Below, piece after piece: positions 19,060 through 30,315 of a DNA stretch of 64,000 nt (within the stretch, counting starts at the first letter, position 1; every line of letters begins with the position of its first letter). The notes below the pieces were generated by a model. That model was not told where the DNA came from. It did no database searches and saw only the letters and a program-made list of their open reading frames with translations. Origin of the DNA: Brucellaceae bacterium (GTDB lineage: Bacteria > Pseudomonadota > Alphaproteobacteria > Rhizobiales > Rhizobiaceae); assembly GCA_020637775.1 (NCBI GenBank), contig JACKJV010000012.1:28812-92811 (forward strand). Direction: 5' to 3'. The translations under genes and the position numbers were made by a program.

Positions 19060-19476
19060 TCAATTCGCCGCGGACACGAGGCCCATCGCCCTGAGCACAA
19101 GGAAGGCGCCACCGGCGGAAAGCGCGCCGACCAGGACACCCCAGCCCGTGTCAGTGACGGCAACGACCGGATCGTATCCCTTGAGCACGGCCAGATTGGT
19201 GCCATTGTAGGTCAGGTAGGTGAACAGGCCGAACAGGGCGCCATTGACCACCGCCGTCGAAAGTACCCCGGTGGTCATGGCCGGAACAAGCGCGAACCAG
19301 AGCAGCCCGGCCACCCAGATGACGTAGAACACCGCGGCCACGCCCATCCGGGGCTGGTCGAGGAGCAGGCCGTCCATCCGGCTCCAGTAGAAATTCTTCG
19401 CGACATAACCCAGCCAGATGAAATCGAGGACCAGGAAGGCCGCCATGGCGGCGAGGTATGCGACGGCGTATTTCAC
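19060..19476 (-). CDS. DUF2177 family membrane protein
   Basis: This 138-residue protein has four helices, begins MKYAVAYLAAMAAFLVLDFIWL and has GLFTYLTYNGTNLAVLKGY in its third part, the typical DUF2177 pattern. Its biological role is not established. It converges directly on the DUF4864 gene with no intergenic bases. Confidence 0.88.
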   Translation of the reverse strand: MKYAVAYLAAMAAFLVLDFIWLGYVAKNFYWSRMDGLLLDQPRMGVAAVFYVIWVAGLLWFALVPAMTTGVLSTAVVNGALFGLFTYLTYNGTNLAVLKGYDPVVAVTDTGWGVLVGALSAGGAFLVLRAMGLVSAAN

Positions 19477-19578
19477 CTTGCGTGCTCCTTAAACGGCATA
19501 TCCGCTCGGAATACGCGCCCCGCACGCCCGCGGTTCTGTACCGCCCGCCAAAAAGAACGCGCGCGCATGCGCACCGGT

Positions 19579-20709
19579 TCACAGTGGCGCCACGTCACCC
19601 CGCTCCCAGCCGGCCTGTGTCCGCGCCATGTAGTCGCCGTAGCCGCCGGCCTCGATGGCATCGCGCGCGCCCTGCATCAGCCGCTGGTAATAGGCCAGGT
19701 TGTTCCAGGTCAGCAGCATCCCGCCCAGCGCCTCGCCCGAGCGCACGAGGTGATGAAGGTAGGCGCGCGAATAGTCGCGCGCCGCCGGGCAATCGCTTTC
19801 CGGATCGAGCGGACGCGGATCCTCCGCATGGCGCGCATTGCGCAGGTTGATCTTCCCGAAACGCGTATAGGCAAGCCCGTGCCGTCCGGCCCGCGTCGGC
19901 ATCACGCAGTCGAACATGTCTATCCCGCGCGCCACCGATTTGAGGATGTCGTCCGGCGTGCCCACCCCCATCAGGTAACGAGGCTTCGCCTGCGGCAGCA
20001 CCGGACAGACCGCCTCCAGCATGTCGAGCATCACCGCCTGCGGCTCGCCCACGGCAAGCCCGCCCACCGCGTAGCCCTTCAGGTCCATGGCTTTCAGCGC
20101 TTCGGCCGAACGCACGCGCAGCGCCGGCACGTCGCCGCCCTGGACGATGCCGAACATGGCCTTGCCCGGCTGGTCGCCGAAGGCGGTCTTGCAACGCTCC
20201 GCCCAGCGCAGCGAAAGCTCCATGGCGCGCTCCACGTCGCCAGCCTCGGCCGGCAGGCGGATGCATTCGTCCAGTTGCATCTGGATATCGGAATCGAGCA
20301 GCCCCTGGATCTCGATGGAGCGTTCCGGCGTCATCTCGTATTTCACGCCGTCGATATGCGACTTGAAGGTCACGCCGCGCTCGTCCAACTTGCGCAGCGC
20401 GGCCAGCGACATGACCTGGAAGCCGCCGCTGTCGGTGAGGATCGGATGCGGCCAGCGGGCAAAGTCGTGCAGCCCGCCCAGCCGCGCCACCCGCTCGGCC
20501 CCCGGCCGCAGCATCAGGTGATAGGTATTGCCCAGGATGATGTCCGCGCCGAGATCGCGCACCTGGTCCATGTACATGGCCTTGACCGTGCCGCCCGTAC
20601 CCACGGGCATGAAGGCCGGTGTGCGAATGGTGCCGCGCGGCATGGTGATTGCGCCGCGCCGGGCACCGCCGTCAGTGGCAAGGAGAGTGAAGGTGAAATC
20701 GCTGCGCAT
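19579..20709 (-). CDS. tgt: tRNA-guanine transglycosylase lacking most zinc ligands
   Basis: Tgt exchanges G34 for preQ1 in GUN-anticodon tRNAs. The 376-residue product keeps the catalytic DSGGFQ (Asp93) and FDCVMPTR (Asp267) motifs, and the PLDPE and YSRAYLHHL flanks of the zinc site. The canonical C-x-C-x2-C-x26-H site reads Ser305, Cys307, Ala310 and Asn336, so three of four ligands are missing at the correct spacing. I start at 20709 (MRSDFTF) by family match; the frame extends to 20820 with a basic 37-residue extension. queA lies upstream on the same strand. Confidence 0.93.
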   Translation of the reverse strand: MRSDFTFTLLATDGGARRGAITMPRGTIRTPAFMPVGTGGTVKAMYMDQVRDLGADIILGNTYHLMLRPGAERVARLGGLHDFARWPHPILTDSGGFQVMSLAALRKLDERGVTFKSHIDGVKYEMTPERSIEIQGLLDSDIQMQLDECIRLPAEAGDVERAMELSLRWAERCKTAFGDQPGKAMFGIVQGGDVPALRVRSAEALKAMDLKGYAVGGLAVGEPQAVMLDMLEAVCPVLPQAKPRYLMGVGTPDDILKSVARGIDMFDCVMPTRAGRHGLAYTRFGKINLRNARHAEDPRPLDPESDCPAARDYSRAYLHHLVRSGEALGGMLLTWNNLAYYQRLMQGARDAIEAGGYGDYMARTQAGWERGDVAPL

Positions 20710-21179
20710 GACGTCCGCATTCCTCGTACCGTTCTTGAACCACTTGCCCTTCAGGACCGACCATCGCAAGGGCCGCGCCAGGCCGAACCATTGCCACGCC
20801 CGCATTTTGCGTCTGGCCATTGCTTGAATCGGAAAGACAGGCGGTCACCATCTCGCGTGTCTCATATTTTATCATGCGATCCGGTGACCGCCTGCCGCAT
20901 GTCTGTTCGCCGCCGCTCCGCCTGCCGTCCTTCCGGATCTCTCGACCCGTGAACGGCGGCATCGTGCCCATTGCCGGCAGCCGGAAAGCACCGGCCCCGG
21001 CGAGCCACCCGCGATAGGGCGTTGACCAAAGGCCCATTGCAAGCCACGCGGAAGACGCAACCGTCCGCCTGCCGCCGTCAACCATGCCTGCCCCCCGCGT
21101 ATCCCGGTTCATGACCCGCGTTCCCGTGAAGGCAGCGGGGCAAGGATAGCGCACGGTACGCGCGGTGTGGAAAGAGCAT
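20710..21179. other. queA-tgt intergenic region, no gene supported
   Basis: These 470 bases separate two genes of one pathway that are often adjacent. The open frames have no ribosome binding site or recognisable protein sequence. The only strong structure is the inverted repeat at 20838-20894. Confidence 0.5.
20838..20894. repeat. 12-bp perfect inverted repeat with 33-base loop
   Basis: CAGGCGGTCACC (20838-20849) and GGTGACCGCCTG (20883-20894) are exact complements. The loop is AT-rich in its middle. It lies in the queA-tgt gap, about 130 bases upstream of tgt. Confidence 0.8.
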
Positions 21180-22253
21180 TCATTGCTTCCTGAAAAGCAG
21201 GCTGGAATCACCGTAGGAATAGAAGCGGTAGCCGCCGGCAATGGCATGGTCATAGGCTGCGCGCATGGTTTCCAGCCCACTGAAGGCGGAAACGAGCATG
21301 AACAGCGTGGATCGCGGCAGATGAAAATTCGTCATCAGCACGTCGATGAAACGGAACCGGTAGCCCGGCGTGATGAAGATGTCGGTCGGGCCGGACCATT
21401 CATGCAACCGCCCGGCCTCGTCCGCCGCGCTTTCCAGCAGCCGCAGCGACGTCGTGCCGACCGAGACGATGCGCCCGCCGCGCGCCTTGACCGCGTTCAA
21501 GGCCGCCGCCGTCTGCGCGCTGACATGACCGATCTCCGAATGCATCCGGTGATCGCGGGTGTCGTCGGCCTTGACTGGCAGGAATGTGCCGGCGCCGACA
21601 TGCAGCGTCACGAAATGCCGCTCGATTCCGCGCGAGTCGAGACGCTCCATCAGGCGCGGCGTGAAATGCAGGCCCGCCGTGGGCGCGGCCACGGCACCTT
21701 CTTCGCGGGCATAGATCGTCTGATAGTCGGCCCTGTCGCGCTCATCCTCCGGCCGTTTCGACGCGATATAGGGCGGCAGCGGAACATGGCCGACTGCATG
21801 CAGCGCCTCGTCCAGCGACGGCCCCGACAGGTCGAAGACGAGTTCGACATCGCCGCCCGCGCCCTTTTCGCCGGCGGTCGCCTCCAGAGCCCCGAGGAAG
21901 CAGGCGTTCCCCTCATGGCCGAAACGGATGCGGTCTCCCGCCTTCACCCGTTTGCCCGGCTTGAGGAAGGCTTTCCACCGGTCCGGACCGGTGCGCATGT
22001 GCAGCGTGGCGGAGACGCGGGCCTCGCCGCCATCGCGAATACGAACGCCCTCGAGCTGGGCCGGGATCACGCGCGTGTCGTTGAAGACGAGCGCGTCGCC
22101 CGGCGCAAGGAGGTCCGCCAGGTCCAGCACGCCCCGGTCTTCGAGCGCTTCGCCGGGCCGCACCACGAGCATGCGCGCCGCATCGCGCGGCTCGGCCGGA
22201 CGCAGGGCGATGGCGCTTTCGGGAAGCTCGAAATCGAAAAGATCAACACGCAT
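21180..22253 (-). CDS. queA: S-adenosylmethionine:tRNA ribosyltransferase-isomerase QueA
   Basis: The 357-residue enzyme transfers the ribosyl group of SAM to preQ1-tRNA to make epoxyqueuosine. It begins [24 protein letters not shown], with [34 protein letters not shown] and [12 protein letters not shown], all signature segments. It acts directly after Tgt. The order cyclophilin-queA-tgt on one strand suggests a long transcript. Confidence 0.96.
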   Translation of the reverse strand: MRVDLFDFELPESAIALRPAEPRDAARMLVVRPGEALEDRGVLDLADLLAPGDALVFNDTRVIPAQLEGVRIRDGGEARVSATLHMRTGPDRWKAFLKPGKRVKAGDRIRFGHEGNACFLGALEATAGEKGAGGDVELVFDLSGPSLDEALHAVGHVPLPPYIASKRPEDERDRADYQTIYAREEGAVAAPTAGLHFTPRLMERLDSRGIERHFVTLHVGAGTFLPVKADDTRDHRMHSEIGHVSAQTAAALNAVKARGGRIVSVGTTSLRLLESAADEAGRLHEWSGPTDIFITPGYRFRFIDVLMTNFHLPRSTLFMLVSAFSGLETMRAAYDHAIAGGYRFYSYGDSSLLFRKQ

Positions 22254-22342
22254 GGGCGGGCCTTTACAGCATTCCGCAGTCTGGTCAAATCACGGCACGC
22301 ACCCGGCGGCAAGCCGGTTCAGGGCACCGGCCGGACATGCCA

Positions 22343-22367
22343 AGGGCGCCGGTCATGCCGGCGCCCC
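22343..22367 (-). terminator. Possible hairpin terminator after the cytoplasmic cyclophilin gene
   Basis: AGGGCGCCGG pairs with CCGGCGCCC(T) around TCATG, just after the cyclophilin stop and before queA. There is no clear T-run, so it may stabilise the 3' end or attenuate rather than terminate. Confidence 0.35.
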
Positions 22368-22392
22368 TGATATCCAGGACAGCCGCACCGCC

Positions 22393-22902
22393 TCAGGCGT
22401 CGGCGGCAACTTTCATCGAGACGATGGAATCGGGATCCTGCACCGGCTCGCCACGCTTGATCTTGTCGACATGTTCCATGCCCTCGATCACCTGGCCCCA
22501 CACCGTGTACTGGCGGTTCAGGAAGCCGGCATCCTCGAAGCAGATGAAGAACTGCGAATTGGCCGAATTCGGGTTCATCGCCCGCGCCATCGAGCACGTG
22601 CCACGCGCATGGTTCATGTTGGAGAACTCGGCTTTCAGATCCGGCTTGTCGGAGCCGCCCATGCCGGCGCGGGCCGGGTTGAAGTCCTTGCCGCCCTTCT
22701 TGCCGTAGCGCACGTCGCCGGTCTGCGCCATGAAGCCGTCGATGACGCGGTGAAAGACGACACCGTCATAGGCACCCTCGCGGGCCAGCTCCTTGATGCG
22801 GCCGACATGGCCGGGCGCAAGCTCCGGAAACATCTCGATGACGACCTTGCCCTGCGTGGTCTCCATGACCAGCGTGTTTTCCGGATCCTTGATCTCAGCC
22901 AT
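22393..22902 (-). CDS. Peptidyl-prolyl cis-trans isomerase, cytoplasmic cyclophilin
   Basis: The 169-residue cyclophilin has no signal peptide. Active-site segments are visible: VVFHRVIDGFMAQTGD (catalytic Arg in FHRV), SMARAMNPNSANSQFFICF and the FLNRQYTVWGQVIEGM end. It accelerates proline isomerisation during folding. It lies immediately downstream of a second, exported cyclophilin; the pair looks like an old tandem duplication. Confidence 0.94.
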   Translation of the reverse strand: MAEIKDPENTLVMETTQGKVVIEMFPELAPGHVGRIKELAREGAYDGVVFHRVIDGFMAQTGDVRYGKKGGKDFNPARAGMGGSDKPDLKAEFSNMNHARGTCSMARAMNPNSANSQFFICFEDAGFLNRQYTVWGQVIEGMEHVDKIKRGEPVQDPDSIVSMKVAADA

Positions 22903-22933
22903 TGCGTCTACCTTCCTGCTTTGATTCGAAATT

Positions 22934-23500
22934 TCAGTCTTCCACCCGCACCTTGATCATGCGGTCGGGCTCCTGCACGGCGCCATTGGCCGCGCGGCTG
23001 CCCTTCTTGATGGCATGGACGTGCTCCATGCCGCTTTCGACGGTGCCGACCACGGTATACTGGCCGTTCAGGTGCGGCGCGGGCGCGAACATGATGAAGA
23101 ATTGCGAATTGGCCGAATCCGGGCTGGAGGATCGCGCCATGCCCACCGTGCCCTCCTCGAAGGGTGTGTCCGAGAACTCGGCCGGCAGATCGGCCATGTC
23201 GGAGCCTCCCGTGCCGACGCGGCGCGGATCGAACCCGTCCTCCATGTCGCCGAACTGGACATCGCCGGTCTGCGCCATGAAGCCGTCGATCACGCGGTGG
23301 AAGGCGACATTGTCATAGGCACCCGATTCGGCCAGCGCCTTCATTCGCTCGACATGCTTCGGCGCCAGGTCTTCGGCCAGATCAATGACGACATCGCCAT
23401 CTTTCAGCGTGATGACGAGCTTGGAGGCGAAGGCAGGCAGGGCAGAAACGCTCATGGAGGCGGCAAGGGCCGCCGCGGCGGCAAGGCGCAGGATCGACAT
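22934..23500 (-). CDS. Peptidyl-prolyl cis-trans isomerase, periplasmic cyclophilin
   Basis: This 188-residue cyclophilin starts with a signal peptide (MSILRLAAAAALAASMSVSA, ending near ALPAFAS). The mature domain has VAFHRVIDGFMAQTGDVQFGD, GMARSSSPDSANSQFFIMF and HLNGQYTVVGTVESGM. It is predicted to act in the periplasm. The gene is 31 bases upstream of the cytoplasmic copy and 20 bases downstream of coaD. Confidence 0.93.
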   Translation of the reverse strand: MSILRLAAAAALAASMSVSALPAFASKLVITLKDGDVVIDLAEDLAPKHVERMKALAESGAYDNVAFHRVIDGFMAQTGDVQFGDMEDGFDPRRVGTGGSDMADLPAEFSDTPFEEGTVGMARSSSPDSANSQFFIMFAPAPHLNGQYTVVGTVESGMEHVHAIKKGSRAANGAVQEPDRMIKVRVED

Positions 23501-23520
23501 GGGTCAGGTCTCCGGTCGGG

Positions 23521-24015
23521 TCAGGATTTCGCTTTCAGGGCATCGGCCACATTGGCCGGCACGAAGCCGGACACATCACCGCCCATGGCCGCGATCTGGC
23601 GCACCAATGTGGCAGTGATATGCCGCACGGCCGGGCTGGCCGGCAAAAAGACGGTCTTGATGTCGGGCGCCATCTGCCCGTTCATGCCCGCCATCTGCAT
23701 CTCATAGTCGAGATCGGTGCCATCGCGCAGGCCGCGGATCATCAGCGAGGCGCCATGCTGGCGTGCCGCATCGACGACCAGCCCGTCGAACGCCACCACG
23801 CGCAGGCGCGCGTGATCCGCGCCGAGCGCATCCGCGCCGGCCTGCTCGATCAACCGCAGCCGTTCCTCGAAGGAAAACAGCCCCTTCTTGCCCGGATGGA
23901 TGCCGATGGCCACGTAAACCGTATCCGCCAGCGCCAGGGCGCTGCGCAGGACGTCGAGATGGCCGTTGGTCAACGGGTCGAACGACCCGGCATAGATTGC
24001 TTTTGTCTCGCTCAT
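23521..24015 (-). CDS. coaD: Phosphopantetheine adenylyltransferase
   Basis: CoaD makes dephospho-CoA from 4'-phosphopantetheine and ATP, the fourth step of CoA synthesis. The 164-residue protein begins [21 protein letters not shown], with the T/HxGH-type nucleotidyltransferase motif, and has [17 protein letters not shown] later. The frame is open to 24231, but 24015 gives the family N-terminus. Confidence 0.96.
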   Translation of the reverse strand: MSETKAIYAGSFDPLTNGHLDVLRSALALADTVYVAIGIHPGKKGLFSFEERLRLIEQAGADALGADHARLRVVAFDGLVVDAARQHGASLMIRGLRDGTDLDYEMQMAGMNGQMAPDIKTVFLPASPAVRHITATLVRQIAAMGGDVSGFVPANVADALKAKS

Positions 24016-24242
24016 GATTGCGCTTCTACCCGCCGGCACAACCCTTGGCAATCGGCTTCGCGCACGCTTGCGGGCCGAACATGAATGCCCGGTGAACCGG
24101 CCGCTCACGGCGCATTCAACTCGGATCACGCAGGTTTGCACAAGCGTTGTTTGAAACTTTTCGCGCTTTGATGCGTCTTGGTCATGTGGAGACAGTGCCG
24201 GAACCGGCGTCTTCCACGGAACCGGGAGCAAGGAGAAAACGA

Positions 24243-24398
24243 ATGATGATCGTGCTGCTCGCCTCTGCCATGACCGTTGCCATGCTGATCGCCACCGTGG
24301 TGGGCCTGGTCGGCGACCTGAAGACAGAACCGCAGGCAGAGCGCATCCGCCCGCCGTTCGATCCCTACCGGCCGTCCGCTCGCAACCGGCGCCACTGA
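24243..24398 (+). CDS. Small single-pass membrane protein
   Basis: The 51-residue protein begins [20 protein letters not shown], a single transmembrane helix, followed by a short basic cytoplasmic or periplasmic tail. AAGGAG lies seven bases before the ATG, which is better than any upstream start in the same frame. The gene converges on gyrA with a 12-base gap. The function is unknown. Confidence 0.65.
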   Translation: MMIVLLASAMTVAMLIATVVGLVGDLKTEPQAERIRPPFDPYRPSARNRRH

Positions 24399-24410
24399 CG
24401 GCCCGCCGGA

Positions 24411-27197
<2,787 letters not shown>

Positions 27198-27391
27198 ATG
27201 CGTGTCACGATCACGTTGGAATCACTTGTTTCCGTATATAGGATTCCGTGCCGCCATTCCAATTTTCGCGCCGGTTTTCCAAAGGGAAGCGCACTTTTGC
27301 CCCCTCGCGGGCCTTTGTCGGCCTGCCGGGTCGCGCGACGGGCACAAACCGGCTAGGCTCCCCGCAGGAACGAAGCGGAACAGGACTGCCC

Positions 27392-28018
27392 ATGTTCAAC
27401 GACATGTTTGCCACAGCGGTGGTCACGCTGCTGGTCACCATCGACCCGGCGGGGCTTGCGCCGCTTTTCCTGGCGGTTACCCGCGGCATGGACCGCTCGC
27501 AACGCAACCAGGTGGCCTGGCGCGCAGCGGCTCTGGGCTTCGCGACGCTGGCCCTGTTCGCCCTGGCCGGCGCCGGCATCCTGGCGGTCTTCGGCATCAC
27601 CCTTCCGGCGTTCCGCGTTGCCGGTGGCCTGTTGCTGTTCTGGATCGCCTTCGAGATGATCTTCGAACGCCGCCAGCAGCGCCATGAACACACGGCCGAA
27701 GTCGCCATCAGCGCCGACGAGATCCGCCAGGTCGCGGTTTTCCCGCTGGCGATTCCGCTGATTGCCGGCCCCGGCGCCATTTCCGCCGTGATCCTTCTTT
27801 CCGGCCAGTTTGCCGAACCGGGTCCGCGCATCACGCTCATCGCCATCGTGGCGGCGATCATCGCGCTGACATGGTTCGTCTTTCTCCTCGCCGACCGGAT
27901 CGACAAGGTCCTCGGCGAAACCGGACGGTCCATCCTCACCCGGCTTCTGGGCGTCATCCTTTCGGCGCTGGCCGTACAATTCGTCGCTGACGGGGTGAAG
28001 GCGCTGGCAGCCGCCTGA
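27392..28018 (+). CDS. MarC family integral membrane protein
   Basis: The 208-residue protein has six helices and the MarC/UPF0056 features FNDMFATAVVTLLVTIDPAGLAP, an internal repeat with PLAIPLIAGPGAISAVILL, and VGGLLLFWIAFEM-type second helix. Family members resemble exporters, but no physiological substrate is proven. The ATG at 27392 fits the family N-terminus; upstream in-frame sequence is not protein-like. Confidence 0.9.
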   Translation: MFNDMFATAVVTLLVTIDPAGLAPLFLAVTRGMDRSQRNQVAWRAAALGFATLALFALAGAGILAVFGITLPAFRVAGGLLLFWIAFEMIFERRQQRHEHTAEVAISADEIRQVAVFPLAIPLIAGPGAISAVILLSGQFAEPGPRITLIAIVAAIIALTWFVFLLADRIDKVLGETGRSILTRLLGVILSALAVQFVADGVKALAAA

Positions 28019-28033
28019 CGGCCGCAGGTCCGA

Positions 28034-28402
28034 TCAGAACCGGCCCTTGAGAGGAACGGTCATTGTGCGCCCGCCCCAGCGGTGAACGGAATCATGGGCG
28101 CGCACCGTCACCTCCTCCACCGCATCCGGAATGCGGATGCCGGACTGGCTGCGCGTGAAGGGCTGTTCACTCACATGCGGATGTGCCAGCACGCGTTCGC
28201 CGAGCACGGTGCCGTCCGGCCCCAGAACCTGCCATTTGTCGGCATAATGGTTCCAGCCCTCGTCGGCATGGCGCACCGTGACATGGAACGTGTAGGAGCC
28301 GTTTGAAGACTGTGTGTAGCGCACGTCCACGACGTCGGCTTCACCCGCCAGCACCGGTAGCGCTGGCAATGAAAGGAATATGGCAAAAGAAATCCGTCTC
28401 AT
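28034..28402 (-). CDS. Exported conserved hypothetical protein
   Basis: This 122-residue protein has a signal peptide (MRRISFAIFLSLPALPVLAG) and a mature beta-rich domain containing YTFHVTVRHADEGWNHYADKW and HPHVSEQPFTRSQ. The pattern of conserved-looking His and Trp residues suggests a small periplasmic domain. I do not recognise a named family. It converges on the marC gene. Confidence 0.75.
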   Translation of the reverse strand: MRRISFAIFLSLPALPVLAGEADVVDVRYTQSSNGSYTFHVTVRHADEGWNHYADKWQVLGPDGTVLGERVLAHPHVSEQPFTRSQSGIRIPDAVEEVTVRAHDSVHRWGGRTMTVPLKGRF

Positions 28403-28754
28403 GGCTGACGAGAATGACCGCTCTGCCGGACACGCGCCAATCACGAATGGTTCAGCCCGGCACGAATGGTTCAGTCCGGACAAGTCCGGCGAAACCTGGA
28501 ATCGCGGCGTTGGTCGGCTTCGCCGCAAGCCGCCATTCCCGGCCTTGCCAGCGAAGCCATTGTCTCTGGCCCGCAAGATCGCCAACCACGTCGATCCCGC
28601 AATAGCAAAACGCCGCGACAGGCACGGGGATGGTGCGGACGGGTTATCCGGCATGGCCCTTGAGCGGGCAGGCAGCAATGAACCACCCGCCAGCCACGGC
28701 GTCGCACGTCGCAATGAGCATGGATGAGAGGTGCCGAGCCGGTTCCCCGGACAT
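28403..28754. other. Intergenic region without a supported gene
   Basis: The 352 bases between the exported protein and ssb contain no convincing gene. A 19-bp tandem repeat sits at one end, and several short GC-rich inverted repeats follow, so it may hold an interspersed non-coding repeat. Confidence 0.45.
28442..28479. repeat. Tandem 19-bp direct repeat, two copies
   Basis: CACGAATGGTTCAGYCCGG occurs twice back to back, with a single C/T difference. It lies upstream of the exported hypothetical gene, outside any supported gene. Confidence 0.8.
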
Positions 28755-29297
28755 TCAGAACGGAATTTCGTCGTCGAGATCGCGGGAATAGCCACCGCCC
28801 CCGCCGCCGCCCTGCTGGCCGCCGCCATAACCGCCACCGCCATAGCCGCCACCGCCGCCGGATGGGCCGGACGAGCCGAAATCGGACCCGCCGCGCGAAC
28901 CGCCGCCGCCACCATAGCCGACCTGGCCCTGGTCGCCGCCCTGCCCGCGCCCGTCGAGCATCTGAAGCTCACCGCGATAGCGCTGCAACACGATCTCGGT
29001 CGTGTAGCGGTCCTGGCCCTGCTGGTCCTGCCATTTGCGCGTCTGCAACTGGCCTTCCAGGTAAACCTTCATGCCCTTCTTGAGATATTGCTCGGCCACC
29101 TTGCCAAGCTGCTCGTTGAAGATCACGACATTGTGCCACTCGGTGCGCTCGCGGCGCTCGCCACTGTTCTTGTCGCGCCAGGTCTCTGACGTGGCGATAC
29201 GCATGTTGACAACCGCATCGCCGGAATTGAGGCGGCGCACCTCCGGGTCGGCGCCCAGATTCCCGACCAGAATGACCTTGTTCACGCTTCCCGCCAT
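28755..29297 (-). CDS. ssb: Single-stranded DNA-binding protein
   Basis: The 180-residue SSB has an N-terminal OB fold ([52 protein letters not shown]), a glycine-rich linker of about 60 residues and the acidic tip DLDDEIPF that docks repair and replication enzymes. An exact LexA-type box lies 174 bases upstream of the start, so induction on DNA damage is likely. Confidence 0.97.
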   Translation of the reverse strand: MAGSVNKVILVGNLGADPEVRRLNSGDAVVNMRIATSETWRDKNSGERRERTEWHNVVIFNEQLGKVAEQYLKKGMKVYLEGQLQTRKWQDQQGQDRYTTEIVLQRYRGELQMLDGRGQGGDQGQVGYGGGGGSRGGSDFGSSGPSGGGGGYGGGGYGGGQQGGGGGGGYSRDLDDEIPF

Positions 29298-29470
29298 GTT
29301 CCAACTCCGTCTTTCGCTGCGGGGCAATGATATGCCGCCCGCGAACGCCATTGCAATTTCCGCGCACCATAAACCAATGCGCCTTGGCTGCCTTCCGCAA
29401 TCGACGGGCATCCACAAGCAATTGGCCGGCTCACGCCGCCGTTTCCGATCCGGAAGCGCGCCGACACAAT

Positions 29471-29485
29471 GTTCCCATTATGTTC
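29471..29485 (-). promoter_or_regulatory. LexA (SOS) box upstream of ssb
   Basis: GTTCCCATTATGTTC is an exact GTTC-N7-GTTC, the direct-repeat operator of alphaproteobacterial LexA. It lies between ssb and the LuxR/DUF4019 gene and faces ssb. Confidence 0.75.
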
Positions 29486-29532
29486 CATATGTCAAGCGCA
29501 CCACCCATATTCGGGCTCTCATCGAGATGGCC

Positions 29533-30315
29533 TCACCGGATGAAATAGCCGTTGACTGTCCAACCTGTCGGTTCGCGCGCCAGCACGACGCGTTCAATGG
29601 CACCGGTTCTGGCAGCAAAATCGGTGCGAAATTCCAGAATTTCGTAGTCCCCTTCCGGCACGCCGGGCAGTGTAGCGGCTTTGGTGACCTTGAAGAGCGT
29701 TCGCGAAAGCACGGCGCCCAGCGGTTTGCGAACGGGAATGATCGCGGCAGCCCAGTCATCGGCTGAAATCTGCGAGCGGAAAATCGCCCCGGCATCACGC
29801 CAACTCGCCGACCACGCCTCCTGGTCGACGAGAGCCAGCCAATTCAACGCATGGCTTTCGCTTGCCGACCAGGCTGACGGCGACGCGAACGTGTCCGCTT
29901 CTTGTGTCAGGTCGCGAGGTGCTCCGGCATCCTCGATTCCGGCCATGGTAACAAATGCGGCGGCGATAATGGCCACGATCATCAGAAACACTCCTCCTGT
30001 CCGCCAGGGGTGGCGGCGCGGCCACGACAGCGGGCCGGTCGGCGCCGTTCGTGCGGCGCCCCCGCCATGCCGGTCCATGCCAAATTCCTTGGATACAGGA
30101 AAATCGTGGGCATTGCCTTCGGCCTGCGCAAGAAGGCGCGCCGCCTCCCGGCTGCTGGAGACGCCCAGCTTGCGCCGTGCAGCGCGAAGGCGCTCGTTGA
30201 CCGTGTGAACCGAAAGTCTGCGTTCCCGCGCGATGGACTTCGCATCATGCCCCGCCAAGAGCAGGCGCAATGTGTCCCGTTCGCGTTCATTGAGGCATTT
30301 CAACGGGTCATTCAT
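29533..30315 (-). CDS. LuxR-type HTH, membrane-anchored DUF4019 protein
   Basis: This 260-residue fusion has an N-terminal LuxR/GerE helix-turn-helix (about residues 5-62: CLNERERDTLRLLLAGHDAK, LSVHTVNERLRAARRKLGVS), a linker, one transmembrane helix near residues 106-126 and a C-terminal DUF4019 domain (from LALVDQEAWSASWRDAGAIF to the end). The layout places DNA binding in the cytoplasm and the sensor-like domain in the periplasm. It is inserted between ssb and uvrA, which are often directly divergent. Ligand and targets are unknown. Confidence 0.85.
   Translation of the reverse strand: MNDPLKCLNERERDTLRLLLAGHDAKSIARERRLSVHTVNERLRAARRKLGVSSSREAARLLAQAEGNAHDFPVSKEFGMDRHGGGAARTAPTGPLSWPRRHPWRTGGVFLMIVAIIAAAFVTMAGIEDAGAPRDLTQEADTFASPSAWSASESHALNWLALVDQEAWSASWRDAGAIFRSQISADDWAAAIIPVRKPLGAVLSRTLFKVTKAATLPGVPEGDYEILEFRTDFAARTGAIERVVLAREPTGWTVNGYFIR

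Noticed and set aside
20710..20820. N-terminal extension of Tgt from an ATG at 20820
   Set aside because: The 37 extra residues are basic and have no counterpart in the family; the ATG at 20709 gives the conserved start. It cannot be fully excluded.
20672..21280. Open frame crossing the queA-tgt gap on the minus strand
   Set aside because: It overlaps the ends of both neighbours, crosses the inverted repeat and lacks protein-like sequence.
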